From contig NZ_SDLT01000007.1 of NCBI RefSeq assembly GCF_004522235.1, positions 124,001-188,000 of the forward strand: a DNA stretch of 64,000 bases, given 5' to 3'. This DNA comes from Amycolatopsis nivea. GTDB lineage: Bacteria; Actinomycetota; Actinomycetes; Mycobacteriales; Pseudonocardiaceae. The notes under the pieces are model-generated. The model was not told where the DNA came from and did no database searches. It saw nothing but the letters and a program-made list of their open reading frames with translations. A program made the translations under genes and the position numbers. Shown here one piece after another: positions 8,824-18,085 of the stretch (positions are counted from its first letter, which is position 1; every line of letters starts with the position of its first letter).

Positions 8824-9831
8824 AGCCCCCGCGAGATGGCCGGTCAGCCGCTCCCAGTTCCCGGAGCCAATGGCCGCCTTCTCTTCCTCGCTGAACGGCG
8901 CCTTCTCCAAAAACGACCGCGCGACACCGCCGCTCGTGTCCAGGTAAGGAAATCCGCCCGGCCGGGTGCCGAAGGTGTACGGATAGTCGGTCGAATAGAG
9001 CATCCGATCCGTCCCCACCACCTCCGCCGCCCAGCGCAGGTAGCGTTCGCTGACCGTTCCGCTCCCCGCGATCCAGAAGTTCTGGCGGAAGTAGTCGGCG
9101 AGCGGCTGGCGCAGCCCGGCCATTTCCCGCAGGAAGCCGACGTGGTCCAGGTAGAACAAGACCACCTCGCCCCAGTGTCCGGCGATCACCTGCAGTTCGG
9201 GGTGCCGGTCGAAGACGCCGGAGAAGATCATCCGCAGGTACTGCACGCCCAGGTCGTAATACCAGCCGAGTCCGGCGGTCGCCAATGCCGCGCCGACGCC
9301 GTTGGGCAGTGCCGAGTAGTACGCCTCTTGTACCGCCTGCACCGGCGCTTGGGGATGGAAGTGCAGCGGGACGCGGAGTCGTGCGGCGGTTCCGTAGAGG
9401 TCGTCGAATTCCGGGGCATCGGCCAGTTTGTCGCCAGTGCGGCCGTACAGCATCGCGCCGCGGAAACCCAGGCTGACCGCGCGTTCCAACTCCTCAGCGG
9501 CGGCTTCGGGCGAGGACGTCGGGAGCGTGGCGAAGGCCTGGAATCGCGTCGGATTGGCGGCGACGATCTCGGCGAGTGCGTCGTTGGCCTCGCGCGCGAC
9601 GGGCATGGCGTCGGCGGCCGGAAGGTTCTGCACGCCGGGGGTCGACAGGGACAGCACTGCGACGTCGATGCCCTGGTCGTCCATGTCGGCGAGACGTCCC
9701 TCGCCGACGTCGTGCAGGCGTCGCGTGACCGGATGGTCGTCGGGATAGCCGTGCGGTTGGAGGCCCGCCTTCGCCCACGCGTCGCGCAGGACAGGCAGGA
9801 TCACGTGTTCTTCCAGGGCGACGATGCGCAT
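8806..9831 (-). CDS. Amidohydrolase family protein (ACMSD-like)
   Basis: A 341-residue protein starting MRIVALEEHV behind AGGAGCTGTC. It matches the amidohydrolase_2 family (PF04909): the N-terminal EEH motif replaces the usual HxH, HFHPQAP near 180 and GHWGE near 235 supply histidines, and STDYPYTFG near 300 carries the metal Asp. Relatives decarboxylate or hydrolyse aromatic acids such as 2-amino-3-carboxymuconate semialdehyde or 2,6-dihydroxybenzoate. Upstream is a 14-base-arm palindrome that could control it. Confidence 0.88.
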   Translation of the reverse strand: MRIVALEEHVILPVLRDAWAKAGLQPHGYPDDHPVTRRLHDVGEGRLADMDDQGIDVAVLSLSTPGVQNLPAADAMPVAREANDALAEIVAANPTRFQAFATLPTSSPEAAAEELERAVSLGFRGAMLYGRTGDKLADAPEFDDLYGTAARLRVPLHFHPQAPVQAVQEAYYSALPNGVGAALATAGLGWYYDLGVQYLRMIFSGVFDRHPELQVIAGHWGEVVLFYLDHVGFLREMAGLRQPLADYFRQNFWIAGSGTVSERYLRWAAEVVGTDRMLYSTDYPYTFGTRPGGFPYLDTSGGVARSFLEKAPFSEEEKAAIGSGNWERLTGHLAGASLGRA

Positions 9832-9845
9832 GACAGCTCCTCTGC

Positions 9846-9883
9846 GTTTCCGGTGATACCCAACGGAGCGTATCACCGGAAAC
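9846..9883. promoter_or_regulatory. Perfect 14-bp inverted repeat, operator candidate
   Basis: Arms GTTTCCGGTGATAC (9846-9859) and GTATCACCGGAAAC (9870-9883) are exact reverse complements around a 10-base spacer. It sits 15 bases upstream of the amidohydrolase start and 18 bases after the SARP regulator stop. There is no following T-run. Symmetry and position favour an operator; an intercistronic hairpin is the alternative. Confidence 0.6.
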
Positions 9884-9900
9884 ATCAGTGGAAGCAAGTT

Positions 9901-12900
9901 TTAGTTATCGTCGATAACAGGCGAGCGCTCCGCCCGGACCGCCTCGATCGCCTCCGCCCGGTCCAGCTGCGAGGTCTCGGCCACGAGCGCCTCGTATCGC
10001 TCCTCGCCCAGCTCCCGGGTCAGGTTCTCGATCAGCTCCCGGACCTCCGGACTTCCCAGGTCGAACCGGCCGCGCACTACCGCGCTCAGCGCCAGCAGCC
10101 GGGCCGACGACTCCAGCCGCCCCTGCTGGTACCGGATCCGCGCCAGCAGTTCGACCATGGCAGCCAGGTCCGGCATGTCGAAGCGCCTCGCCGCCTGCTC
10201 GACCACGCCGAACACCGCTGGCTCCGCTTCGTCCGGGCGGCCTTCGGCGAGCAGCAAACCGGCCTCGATGGTGCCGAGCCATTCCGCCTCGAAACCCTCC
10301 GGAGTCGGCCAATCCGCGCGCGCCGCCTTCATTTCCCGGAACACCTCGCGCGCCTCGGCGACATTGCGCTCACGGATCAGCAACTCGGCACGGCCGAGCA
10401 ACACGATCAGGCGCAAGCCGTTGTTGACGCCGGCAGCCGCGTAGCGTTCGGCGGCTTCCATGTCCCGCCACGCGCCTTCCTGATCTCCCGAGCGCGAACG
10501 CTCCACCGCCAGCCGCCACCACTGCTGCACGATGTCGTCCCTTGACCGCAGCTCCATCACCAGCCGCAATCCCTCGGTGTACCCGGCGATCGCGCCCTCG
10601 TGGTCGCCTGCCTGCGACCGCGCCGCGGCCCGGAACCCGTGCGTCATCCCGAGTCCCCAGCGGTCGCCGACCTCGGCGAAGCCCTGGTGGGCAAGCTCTC
10701 GCGCCCGGTCCGCGCTCCCGAGATCGCCGGTGTCGCCGAGGACGAAGCTCTCCGCCCAGTGCCCGGCGGCGCGGCTCCAGACGTCGTCCCGCGCGACGGC
10801 CCGGCGGATCTCGCGCAGCGCCAGGTCCCGCTCGCCGTTGAGGTACGCCACGATCGGCAACCCCACCCACAGCCACGGATTCCGGTCCGCGGCGCCGGTC
10901 CGCACGCATTCCTCGATCAGGTCGGGGACGTCCACCTTCTCTTGCGGCCCGGCCATGACCCGCATCAGCACCTGGATCAACCGCAGGCTCGCCGCCACGT
11001 CCGGCGGCAGCTCGCCGCTCAGTTCGAGCACCTCGTCCACGAACAGCGCGCCCCGCTCGTTCTGGCCGACGATGTTGAGATACCAGAACAATCCGAACAG
11101 CAGCCGGGCCGCCGCTGCCGCGGAATCGGACTCGATCGCCGCTCGCAGCGCGGCGTTGAAGTTATCGCTTTCGTGCTCGTACACGTCGATCGCCTGGAGC
11201 TGGTCCCGTCCGCGCAGCAACGGTTCGTTGCGGTCGGCCAATTCCGCGTAGTAGGCGACCATCGCCTCCCGCATCCGCTCCCGTTCGCCGGATTCGGCGA
11301 GCCGCTCGGTCGCGTAGGCGCGCAGGGTTTCCAACAGGCGGTAGCGCATGCCCACCACGTCCACAATGGACTTCTCCACCAGCGAACCCAGCACGTACAC
11401 GATGTCTTCCGCGGGCAGTTCCTCGTCCGCGCAGACGTTTTCCACCGCCTCCTCGGAAAAACTCGCCGCGAACACCGCGAGCCTGCGCGCGAGCCGGACC
11501 TCCGCGTCGCTCAGCAGGTCCCAGCTCCACTCCACCACCGCGCGCAGCGTGCGCTGGCGCGGCAACGCCGTGCGGCTGCCGGAGGTGAGCAAGCGGAACC
11601 GGTCGTCGAGCCGTTCGGCGATCTGTTCGGCGGTCATCGACCGCAACCGCGCGGCGGCAAGTTCGAGCGCCAGCGGCATTCCGTCGAGCCGGCAGCAGAT
11701 CTGCCGTACCGCGTCCGCTGTGGACTCGTCGAGCCGGAACCCCGGCCGTACCGCCATCGCGCGGTCTAGGAACAGCCGGACGGAATCGAGCGTGCCGACG
11801 TCCGAGGGCGGCGCGGCCTCGTCCGGCACCGGCAGCGGACCGAGCGGGCACAACGCTTCCCCGGTGATCGCCAGCGGCTCGCGGCTCGTCGCGAGCACCC
11901 GCAACGCCGGCAGCCGGCGCAGCAAATTCTCGGCCAGCTCCGCGGCGGTGTCCACGAGGTGTTCGCAGTTGTCCAGCACCAGCAACGCTTCCGCGCCGCC
12001 GAGAGTCTCCACCGCGTGCTCGAACGGATCGACCTGCCGGCGTCGCGCGTCGGTCTCCGTCGTCCGGATGTCGCGGACCTCCAACGCGTTGAGCAGCGCA
12101 GTCAGCACGTCTTCCGCGTCCCGCACACCGGCCAGCGGCACGAACCACACCAACCCGCGCGAGTGCGCCGGATGCCGCGAAGCCGCCTCCGTCGCGAGCC
12201 GGGTCTTGCCTGCGCCGCCTGGGCCGACAAGCGTGACCAGCCGGGATCCTTCGAGCAGCTCGGCCAGCAGCTTCAGCTCGTCGGTGCGGCCGATGAAGCT
12301 GGTCAGCCGCTGCGGCAACCGGTCGACCACCGCGGCGACCGGCGTGTACTCGCCGCGCAGCGCACGCAGATGCACTTCCTGCAGTTCCGCCGACGGGTCG
12401 ACGCCCAGTTCGTCGGCCAGCGTCGTCCGGATCGCGGAATACGCGGCGAGCGCGTCGGCCTGCCGTCCGGCCGCGGAAAGCGCACGGATTCGCAGGCCGG
12501 CCAACCGTTCCCGCAGCGGATGCGCTTGCGCGGCGGCGGTGAGTTCCGCGAGCACGTCCGCGTGCCGTCCCAGCCGCAGCTCGGCTTCGAACCAGTCCTC
12601 GGCGGTCTCCGTGCGCCGCTCCTCCAGCAGCGTCGCGGGCGCGGCGGCGAACGGCGCGTCCAGCACGTCCGCGAGCGCCGGTCCGCGCCACAACGCGAGC
12701 GCGGCGGCGAGCGATTCGGCGGCGGTGCCGTCCCGGCCAGCGGCAAGCTCCCGGCGCCCCTCGGCGGACAACTGCTCGAACCGGTGAAGATCCACCGCTT
12801 CCGGCGGCACCGCGAGCCGGTAACCGCCGTTGACGGACTCCAGCTCGGCCCCCGCGGGCCGCAGCACGCGACGCAGCCGCGAGACCAGCGACTGGAGCGC

Positions 12901-13083
12901 ATTGGCCGCGTCCGCAGGCGGTTCCGCGCCCCACAGACCGTCGATCAGCGCCTCGGCGGGAACCGCGCGGCCGGCGTCGAGCGCGAGCCGGGAAAGGAGC
13001 ATGCGAAGGCGGGCTCCGCCGATGTCGATCGGCGTGCCGTCCTCCCCCTCCGCTCGCAGCGGGCCCAGCAGCGCGACGCGCAT
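9901..13083 (-). CDS. AfsR/SARP-family transcriptional regulator
   Basis: A 1060-residue regulator; ATG at 13083 gives MRVALLGPLR, the standard start of the family. Order: OmpR-like winged helix (1-95), bacterial transcriptional activator domain (about 98-245), NB-ARC/STAND ATPase (about 255-520) with Walker A GPGGAGKT at 287-294 and Walker B LLVLDNCEHL, then a long C-terminal helical region of TPR type. AfsR-like proteins activate secondary-metabolite or stress genes after ATP-driven assembly. The partner signal is unknown. It is divergent from the M1 peptidase at 13230. Confidence 0.92.
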   Translation of the reverse strand: MRVALLGPLRAEGEDGTPIDIGGARLRMLLSRLALDAGRAVPAEALIDGLWGAEPPADAANALQSLVSRLRRVLRPAGAELESVNGGYRLAVPPEAVDLHRFEQLSAEGRRELAAGRDGTAAESLAAALALWRGPALADVLDAPFAAAPATLLEERRTETAEDWFEAELRLGRHADVLAELTAAAQAHPLRERLAGLRIRALSAAGRQADALAAYSAIRTTLADELGVDPSAELQEVHLRALRGEYTPVAAVVDRLPQRLTSFIGRTDELKLLAELLEGSRLVTLVGPGGAGKTRLATEAASRHPAHSRGLVWFVPLAGVRDAEDVLTALLNALEVRDIRTTETDARRRQVDPFEHAVETLGGAEALLVLDNCEHLVDTAAELAENLLRRLPALRVLATSREPLAITGEALCPLGPLPVPDEAAPPSDVGTLDSVRLFLDRAMAVRPGFRLDESTADAVRQICCRLDGMPLALELAAARLRSMTAEQIAERLDDRFRLLTSGSRTALPRQRTLRAVVEWSWDLLSDAEVRLARRLAVFAASFSEEAVENVCADEELPAEDIVYVLGSLVEKSIVDVVGMRYRLLETLRAYATERLAESGERERMREAMVAYYAELADRNEPLLRGRDQLQAIDVYEHESDNFNAALRAAIESDSAAAAARLLFGLFWYLNIVGQNERGALFVDEVLELSGELPPDVAASLRLIQVLMRVMAGPQEKVDVPDLIEECVRTGAADRNPWLWVGLPIVAYLNGERDLALREIRRAVARDDVWSRAAGHWAESFVLGDTGDLGSADRARELAHQGFAEVGDRWGLGMTHGFRAAARSQAGDHEGAIAGYTEGLRLVMELRSRDDIVQQWWRLAVERSRSGDQEGAWRDMEAAERYAAAGVNNGLRLIVLLGRAELLIRERNVAEAREVFREMKAARADWPTPEGFEAEWLGTIEAGLLLAEGRPDEAEPAVFGVVEQAARRFDMPDLAAMVELLARIRYQQGRLESSARLLALSAVVRGRFDLGSPEVRELIENLTRELGEERYEALVAETSQLDRAEAIEAVRAERSPVIDDN

Positions 13084-13229
13084 GAGGTCCACCTTTCCAG
13101 ACAACGCCCTCGCCGTGTCGGGGCCCGACGTAAGTGTGGACTTTCGGGACAAACTGCGGCCAAAGCGGTTACTGCCCGGCTTCCCGGCGCTACGTTGCGG
13201 AGGATTCACCCGCAGACACAGGAGCGCCC

Positions 13230-14675
13230 ATGAGAGCACTGCACCGCTGGCATCGCCCGGCAGTGACCGTCGCAGCCACCCTCACCGCATTGACGCTCGG
13301 CACTGGGATCGCGTCGGCCGGACCGGCCGGCTGGGACAAGCCCACGCCCGGTTCGGACGGCGCCGGAGACAGCTACTACCCGCAAGACGGCAACGGCGGG
13401 TACGAGGTCTCCGACTACGACCTCAGGGTCAACTACGCTCCCGACACCCACCAGCTCGCCGGCGTCCAGACGGTCCACGCGAAGGCGACCCAGTCGCTCA
13501 GCTCGTTCGACCTCGACCTGCGGGGCCTCACCGTCGACGCGGTCCGGGTCAACGGCATTCCCGCGAAGTTCACCCGCACCGGCGACCACGAACTGGTGAT
13601 CACGCCGAGGCTGCCGCTGTGGAAGGGCCTTCCGTTCACCACGGAGGTCGCCTACCACGGCGTCCCGGTCGCGATCGACGACCCGAACCTCGGCAAGAAC
13701 GGCTGGCAGTTCACCAAGTCCGGCGGCGCGTTCGCGGCCGGCGAGCCGAAGTCGGCCACCACCTGGTACCCGGTCAACGACACCCCGCGCGACAAGGCGA
13801 AGTTCCGGCTGTCGATCACCGTCCCGAACGAGTGGGGCGTGATCGCCAACGGCCGCGAGGTCGGCAAGTACCGGACGCGCGCGGGCACCACGCACGTCTG
13901 GGCGGAGGACACCCCGACCGCGCCGTACATGACGACGGTCGCGATCGACAAGTGGACCTTCAACCAGCGCAAGCGCGCGGACGGCACCCCGATCGTCAGC
14001 GCGTACGCGCCGGGCACCACCGACGCCACGAAGCAGGCCGACGCGCAGCTGCCCGAGGTTCTCGACTTCCTCGAATCGAAGTTCGGCAAGTACCCGGTGG
14101 ACGCCGCGGGCGGCATCTACCTGACCGAGCCGATCGGGTTCTCCCTCGAGACGATGAGCAGGCCGATCTACTCCGGCCGCGCGGGCAATATCGGCACGAT
14201 CGTGCACGAGAACGCGCACCAGTGGTGGGGCGACACGGTCGCCGTCGACCACTGGAAGGACGTCTGCCTCAACGAATGCTTCGCGTCGTATGCGACCTGG
14301 CTGTGGGCGCAGAAGAACGGCACCGACCTCGACGCCAGGTACCTCGACCAGGTCGCGTCGGCCAGCGATTCGTTCTGGGCGGGCAAGCTGTACGACATGG
14401 GTCCCGGCCACGAGTTCACCTACGTGTACTCCAAGGGCCCGGTCATGCTGCACGCGCTCAGCAAGTACATGGGACAGGACGCGTTCGACCAGGTGCTGAA
14501 GACCTGGAACCGCCTGCACCACGACGGAAACGCGAGCATGCAGGACTTCCAGAAGTACTGTGAAAAGGTGTCCGGCATGGACCTGCAGGGCTTCTTCGAC
14601 GCGTGGATTTACGGCAACGGCAAGCCGTCCGACGAGTACCTCTACCCGGGCGACCTGAAGCCGGCCGCCAAGTGA
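13230..14675 (+). CDS. M1 family metallopeptidase, secreted
   Basis: A 481-residue paralogue of the lipoprotein at 1388. The start MRALHRWHRP behind ACAGGAG leads a signal peptide with cleavage near ASAG (about residue 30), with no lipobox, so it should be secreted freely. The zinc site is HENAHQWWGD then NECFASYATW; the exopeptidase loop is GFSLETM. It starts with the same DGNGGY module as the paralogue. Its last base pair overlaps the pyroglutamyl peptidase start (GTGA), suggesting coupled production of two peptide-trimming enzymes, one outside and one inside the cell. Confidence 0.93.
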   Translation: MRALHRWHRPAVTVAATLTALTLGTGIASAGPAGWDKPTPGSDGAGDSYYPQDGNGGYEVSDYDLRVNYAPDTHQLAGVQTVHAKATQSLSSFDLDLRGLTVDAVRVNGIPAKFTRTGDHELVITPRLPLWKGLPFTTEVAYHGVPVAIDDPNLGKNGWQFTKSGGAFAAGEPKSATTWYPVNDTPRDKAKFRLSITVPNEWGVIANGREVGKYRTRAGTTHVWAEDTPTAPYMTTVAIDKWTFNQRKRADGTPIVSAYAPGTTDATKQADAQLPEVLDFLESKFGKYPVDAAGGIYLTEPIGFSLETMSRPIYSGRAGNIGTIVHENAHQWWGDTVAVDHWKDVCLNECFASYATWLWAQKNGTDLDARYLDQVASASDSFWAGKLYDMGPGHEFTYVYSKGPVMLHALSKYMGQDAFDQVLKTWNRLHHDGNASMQDFQKYCEKVSGMDLQGFFDAWIYGNGKPSDEYLYPGDLKPAAK

Positions 14676-15277
14676 CGGTTCTGCTGACCGGGTTCGCGCC
14701 GTTCGCATGCGCGGCGACGAACCCTTCTTGGCAGGCGGCTTCGCTGGCAGCGACGCGGCGGACGGACACGGTGGCGGTAGAGCTGCCGTGCGAGTTCGAC
14801 GCGTCGCTGCCGGCGCTGCGGGCCGCGATCCTGGCGCACCGGCCGAACCTGGTCGTGTGCGCCGGGCTGGCCAGCGGCCGCCAGCACGTCACGCCGGAGC
14901 GAGTGGCGATCAACCTGATCGACGCCCGGATCCCGGACAACGCGGGCGCGCAACCGGTCGACGTGCCGGTGGTCGAGGGCGGGCCGTCCGCGTACTTCAC
15001 CACGCTGCCGGTGAAAGCGGCGGTCGCGGCGATCGAGTCGGCGGGTCTGCCCGCGGCCGTGTCGTACACCGCCGGGACGTACGTGTGCAATCAAGTCTTC
15101 TACGGCCTGATGCACCTGATCGCGACGGAGTTTCCCGGACTGCGCGGCGGTTTCGTGCACGTGCCGGAGGAAGCGCGGATGCCGCTGGACTCGATCGCGC
15201 GAGCGCTCGAGATCGTGGCGGACACCGCGCTGACCGTGCACGAGGACGTGGCCACCTCGGCAGGCACCCTGCACTGA
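14672..15277 (+). CDS. pcp: Pyroglutamyl-peptidase I (C15)
   Basis: A 201-residue C15 cysteine peptidase. It removes N-terminal pyroglutamate from peptides in the cytoplasm. The N-terminal LLTGFAPF, the segment VTPERVAINLIDARIPDNAG with the catalytic Glu, the Cys in TAGTYVCNQVFYG and the His in GGFVHVPEE are all present, which is the full Glu-Cys-His set. GTG start at 14672 overlaps the preceding peptidase stop by 4 bases. The length matches the family (about 200-215). Confidence 0.93.
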   Translation: MTVLLTGFAPFACAATNPSWQAASLAATRRTDTVAVELPCEFDASLPALRAAILAHRPNLVVCAGLASGRQHVTPERVAINLIDARIPDNAGAQPVDVPVVEGGPSAYFTTLPVKAAVAAIESAGLPAAVSYTAGTYVCNQVFYGLMHLIATEFPGLRGGFVHVPEEARMPLDSIARALEIVADTALTVHEDVATSAGTLH

Positions 15278-15280
15278 GTT

Positions 15281-17077
15281 CTATTCGCCAGGCTGGACGG
15301 TCTTCTCGAAGAACTGCACCAGGTCCTGTGGCCGGCGGCTGGTGTGCGACGGGCTGGTGTCCATCACCGTGCCGACGACCGGAATGCCGTCGGCCTGGTA
15401 GATCAGCAGCCCGAGCTTCGGCCCGACTCCCGCGACGTAACGGCCGCTCAGCCCGGTGCGAGTGCGCCAGGTGTCGGTCTCGATGCGGCCTGCCATGTCC
15501 TTGCGCGCGCTCGGCTCGACCTGGGCGAGGGTGAGCCCTTCGTGGAACGCGACGGTGGTCTTGTCCGGGAAGCGGCATAGCGCGCTGCGAACCGCGCCTA
15601 GGGCTTTCGCCAGTTCCGGGTCGTCGGAGCAGGTGGCGCGGGTTTGGATGGTCGGACCGGCCAGGCGGCGGATGCACTTCGTGAGGCCGTTTTCGCCGGG
15701 GAGCGCTGGTTGTGAACCAGCGCAGGTGGTGGTGTTCGGCGGGACGACTGGCTGGTTGGCCGCGGGCTTGTCGTCGCCGCGGGTGGCGAGGACAGCGGTC
15801 ACGATCCCGGCGACGACGAGCACAGTCAGGGCGATCGCGCCGATGATCAGCGGTTTGCGGGACTTCTTCTGGTGCGGCTGCTGCCATCCCGGCGGGGGCG
15901 GCATGGGGGCTGGGGGCCGCTGGTTCAGCTGCTGGGCAGGCTGTCGCGGGACAGGCTGCTGCTGCATGGGCTGTTGCTGCACGGGCGGCCAAGATGCCGG
16001 TGCAGGCGCGGGCATGGGCGCTGCCGGACGCACGTCCACGTGATGCAAGCCGAACGCGACCGCCGTCTCCGGCTGGTCCTCGGTAGTCGGCACCACGCCC
16101 AGCGTCGACCCGACCAGCGAAGCCAGCAACGGCATCCGGCTGGGCCCACCGACCAGATACACGCCCCCGAGCCGATCCGGCGTAAGCCCGGCCCGGGCGA
16201 TCGTCGCCGCGAGCATTTCCGCACTGCGCAACAGATTCGGCCGAACCAACGCTTCCAATTCGGCGCGGGTGACGAGAACGTCGCCGAACGGATCCGGCAT
16301 CGGCACCTCAGTGTGCGCGTGCCGGGAAAGACTTTCCTTGGCGTCGCGGACGTCTTGAAGCAACACCCGCCGCAACCGCCGGTCACTGGTCGTCTGCGGA
16401 CGAAGAAGCCGTTGCCACTGCGCCGGATCCGCATGCGACACGGACCGTCCAATGTGGACCAGCAAGGCTTGGTCGATGTCGAGACTGCCGAGATCCGGCA
16501 ACCCGTCCTCCGCAAGAACCGCGGTACCCGCGCCGACGACAGCACAGTCGAACGTGCCCGCGCCGAGGTCGTACACCGCGATCGGCCCGCTAGGCGCACC
16601 CGTTTCGCGGAGAGTCGCGTAATGCGCCGCCGCCGCGACCGGCTCCGGCACCAACCGCGCCTGAACGAACCCGGCTTTCCCCGCCGCGGCCCGGAGCGTC
16701 TGCTGCCGCTGCGCACCCCAGCCGGCCGGATGCGACAACCGCACCTCGTCCGGAACCCCGGAGAGCTGCCGCTCGGCCTCCTCGCCCATCCGCCGCAACA
16801 CGGCAGCGAACGCGTCGACAACCGGCACCGGCCGATCGCCGAGCAGCAGCTCACCGTCGTCGATCCGCCGCTTGGGATTGGGCTCGAACCGGCTGGGATC
16901 CAGCCGAGCCCGCCGCTCCGCGTCCTGCCCGACGACGAGCCGCCCGTCCTCCTCCGCATACACCGCGGAAGACATGGTGACCGACCCGTCAACCTCAATA
17001 GCCCGCGGCCCGCGCCCGAAGGCCGCCAAGACGCCGACCGTGCCGGAAGTACCGAAGTCGATCGACAGGACGTCCAC
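15281..17077 (-). CDS. Membrane-anchored Hsp70-like protein
   Basis: A 598-residue protein; GTG at 17077 is preferred over the earlier ATG (17101) because GGGAGGGGAA precedes it and VDVLSIDFGTSG is the natural start. Residues 1-350 are an Hsp70/actin-fold ATPase: DFGTSGTVG (phosphate 1), YDLGAGTFDCAVV (phosphate 2), VYLVGGPSRMPLL (adenosine). A Pro/Gln-rich linker (about 365-415), one transmembrane helix (about 420-445) and an external domain of about 150 residues follow. There is no substrate-binding domain of DnaK type. It may be a sensor or scaffold rather than a chaperone; the role is unknown. Confidence 0.85.
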   Translation of the reverse strand: MDVLSIDFGTSGTVGVLAAFGRGPRAIEVDGSVTMSSAVYAEEDGRLVVGQDAERRARLDPSRFEPNPKRRIDDGELLLGDRPVPVVDAFAAVLRRMGEEAERQLSGVPDEVRLSHPAGWGAQRQQTLRAAAGKAGFVQARLVPEPVAAAAHYATLRETGAPSGPIAVYDLGAGTFDCAVVGAGTAVLAEDGLPDLGSLDIDQALLVHIGRSVSHADPAQWQRLLRPQTTSDRRLRRVLLQDVRDAKESLSRHAHTEVPMPDPFGDVLVTRAELEALVRPNLLRSAEMLAATIARAGLTPDRLGGVYLVGGPSRMPLLASLVGSTLGVVPTTEDQPETAVAFGLHHVDVRPAAPMPAPAPASWPPVQQQPMQQQPVPRQPAQQLNQRPPAPMPPPPGWQQPHQKKSRKPLIIGAIALTVLVVAGIVTAVLATRGDDKPAANQPVVPPNTTTCAGSQPALPGENGLTKCIRRLAGPTIQTRATCSDDPELAKALGAVRSALCRFPDKTTVAFHEGLTLAQVEPSARKDMAGRIETDTWRTRTGLSGRYVAGVGPKLGLLIYQADGIPVVGTVMDTSPSHTSRRPQDLVQFFEKTVQPGE

Positions 17078-17141
17078 GCAGTTCCCCTCCCAAAACCCCA
17101 TCGCATCGTCTCATGAGCCCTGGTGACAGATATAACTGAAA

Positions 17142-17179
17142 CCAAGTTGCCAAAATAAGTGAAGCTGAGGCACACTTGG
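17142..17179. promoter_or_regulatory. AT-rich upstream region of the antitoxin gene
   Basis: An unusually AT-rich stretch for this genome, with a CCAAGT / ACTTGG inverted pair (17142-17147 and 17174-17179) around a possible TTGCCA -35 element. It lies 30 bases before the antitoxin start and is a candidate autoregulatory site. Weak evidence. Confidence 0.3.
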
Positions 17180-17209
17180 GTACGTCAACAGCCGTGAAGC
17201 GGAGAGATC

Positions 17210-17635
17210 ATGACACCGACCACCACCGCGCGAGAGTCATTGTTCGCGACCCCGCGCGCCCAGCAGGAGGCACACGCCGCCGCGGAACTGATCGCCGACG
17301 CGGGCAGCCAGGTCACGCTCGACGGCGTCGAACTGGGTGGCGAGATCCGCGAACTGCTGCGCCAGATCATCTCCATCGTGGCCGAGGGCGGAACCGTGAC
17401 CGTCGGCGCGATGCCGGAGGTCATCACCACCACCGTGGCCGCGGAATTGCTCGGAATCTCCAGGACCACGCTGATGAAACACGTCCGCGCCGGCGACCTG
17501 CCAAGCACCCGAACCGGCAGCCACACCAAACTTCGCCGCGACGACGTTCTCGCCTTCCGCCGGGAACGACTGCGCAAACAACGAGACGCGTTGAACGACC
17601 TGCTCGCGATCGAAGACCAACTCGGCATCGAATAG
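17210..17635 (+). CDS. Helix-turn-helix antitoxin of a PIN toxin pair
   Basis: A 141-residue protein behind GGAGAGATC. The C-terminal half is an excisionase-type DNA-binding domain: TTVAAELLGISRTTLMKHVRAGDLPSTRTGSHTKLR... then a basic DDVLAFRRERLRKQR helix. The N-terminal half (about 20-75) is helical and probably dimerises. This organisation, followed 57 bases later by a PIN-domain gene, is typical of an actinobacterial HTH/PIN toxin-antitoxin pair, in which the antitoxin binds and represses its own promoter. Confidence 0.8.
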   Translation: MTPTTTARESLFATPRAQQEAHAAAELIADAGSQVTLDGVELGGEIRELLRQIISIVAEGGTVTVGAMPEVITTTVAAELLGISRTTLMKHVRAGDLPSTRTGSHTKLRRDDVLAFRRERLRKQRDALNDLLAIEDQLGIE

Positions 17636-17692
17636 TCAGAATCGAACAGGAGGGGCCGCCCCGCGAAAATTTCGCCCTCGTATCGTGGTGCG

Positions 17693-18085
17693 ATGCCCAC
17701 TCGCGTGCTTCCCGATGCCAATGTCCTGCACGCCAGAACGCTCCGAGACTGGCTGCTTCTGCTCAAGGACACGGGAAACGCAAGCATGTTCCACGTTTTC
17801 TACACCGAGGACATTCTCGCAGAGACCATCCAGAGCATCCGCAGGCGAAATTCCGGCCTCAGCGGAACCGAGATCACCAAAGTCCGGGACGCGATCGCCG
17901 GAACGATGGACGGCCGGATCGACGACTACCCGTCTGGGCAGGACGCTGTTGCTCTGACCGATCCCTTCGATCGGCACATCCACGCAGCCGCCGTCGCCGG
18001 ATCCTCGATTACGAGATCTACACCTCGAACGAATTCTTCGCGCGCATCGATGATTCGTCGCCGCGAGATCGCGTTCGATATTTAG
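17693..18085 (+). pseudogene. PIN-domain ribonuclease toxin, frameshifted and truncated
   Basis: The first 102 codons read as a normal PIN toxin: LPDANVLHARTLRDW with the first metal Asp8, FYTEDILAETI with the Glu, and DPFDRHIHAAAVAG with a later Asp. After AAAVAG the reading frame turns to unlike sequence. The frame -1 to it continues with DYEIYTSNEFFARIDDSSP, which is what I expect near the end of this family. The strand-order element between (usually GADILLT...DF, about 20 residues) is absent, so there was a small deletion with a frameshift. The second frame runs into the convergent kinase-like gene at 18082, so the 3' end is lost too. The toxin is probably inactive. Confidence 0.7.

Noticed and set aside
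9846..9883. Rho-independent terminator of the SARP gene
   Set aside because: No T-run follows on the minus strand, and the symmetry and position before a start codon fit an operator better.
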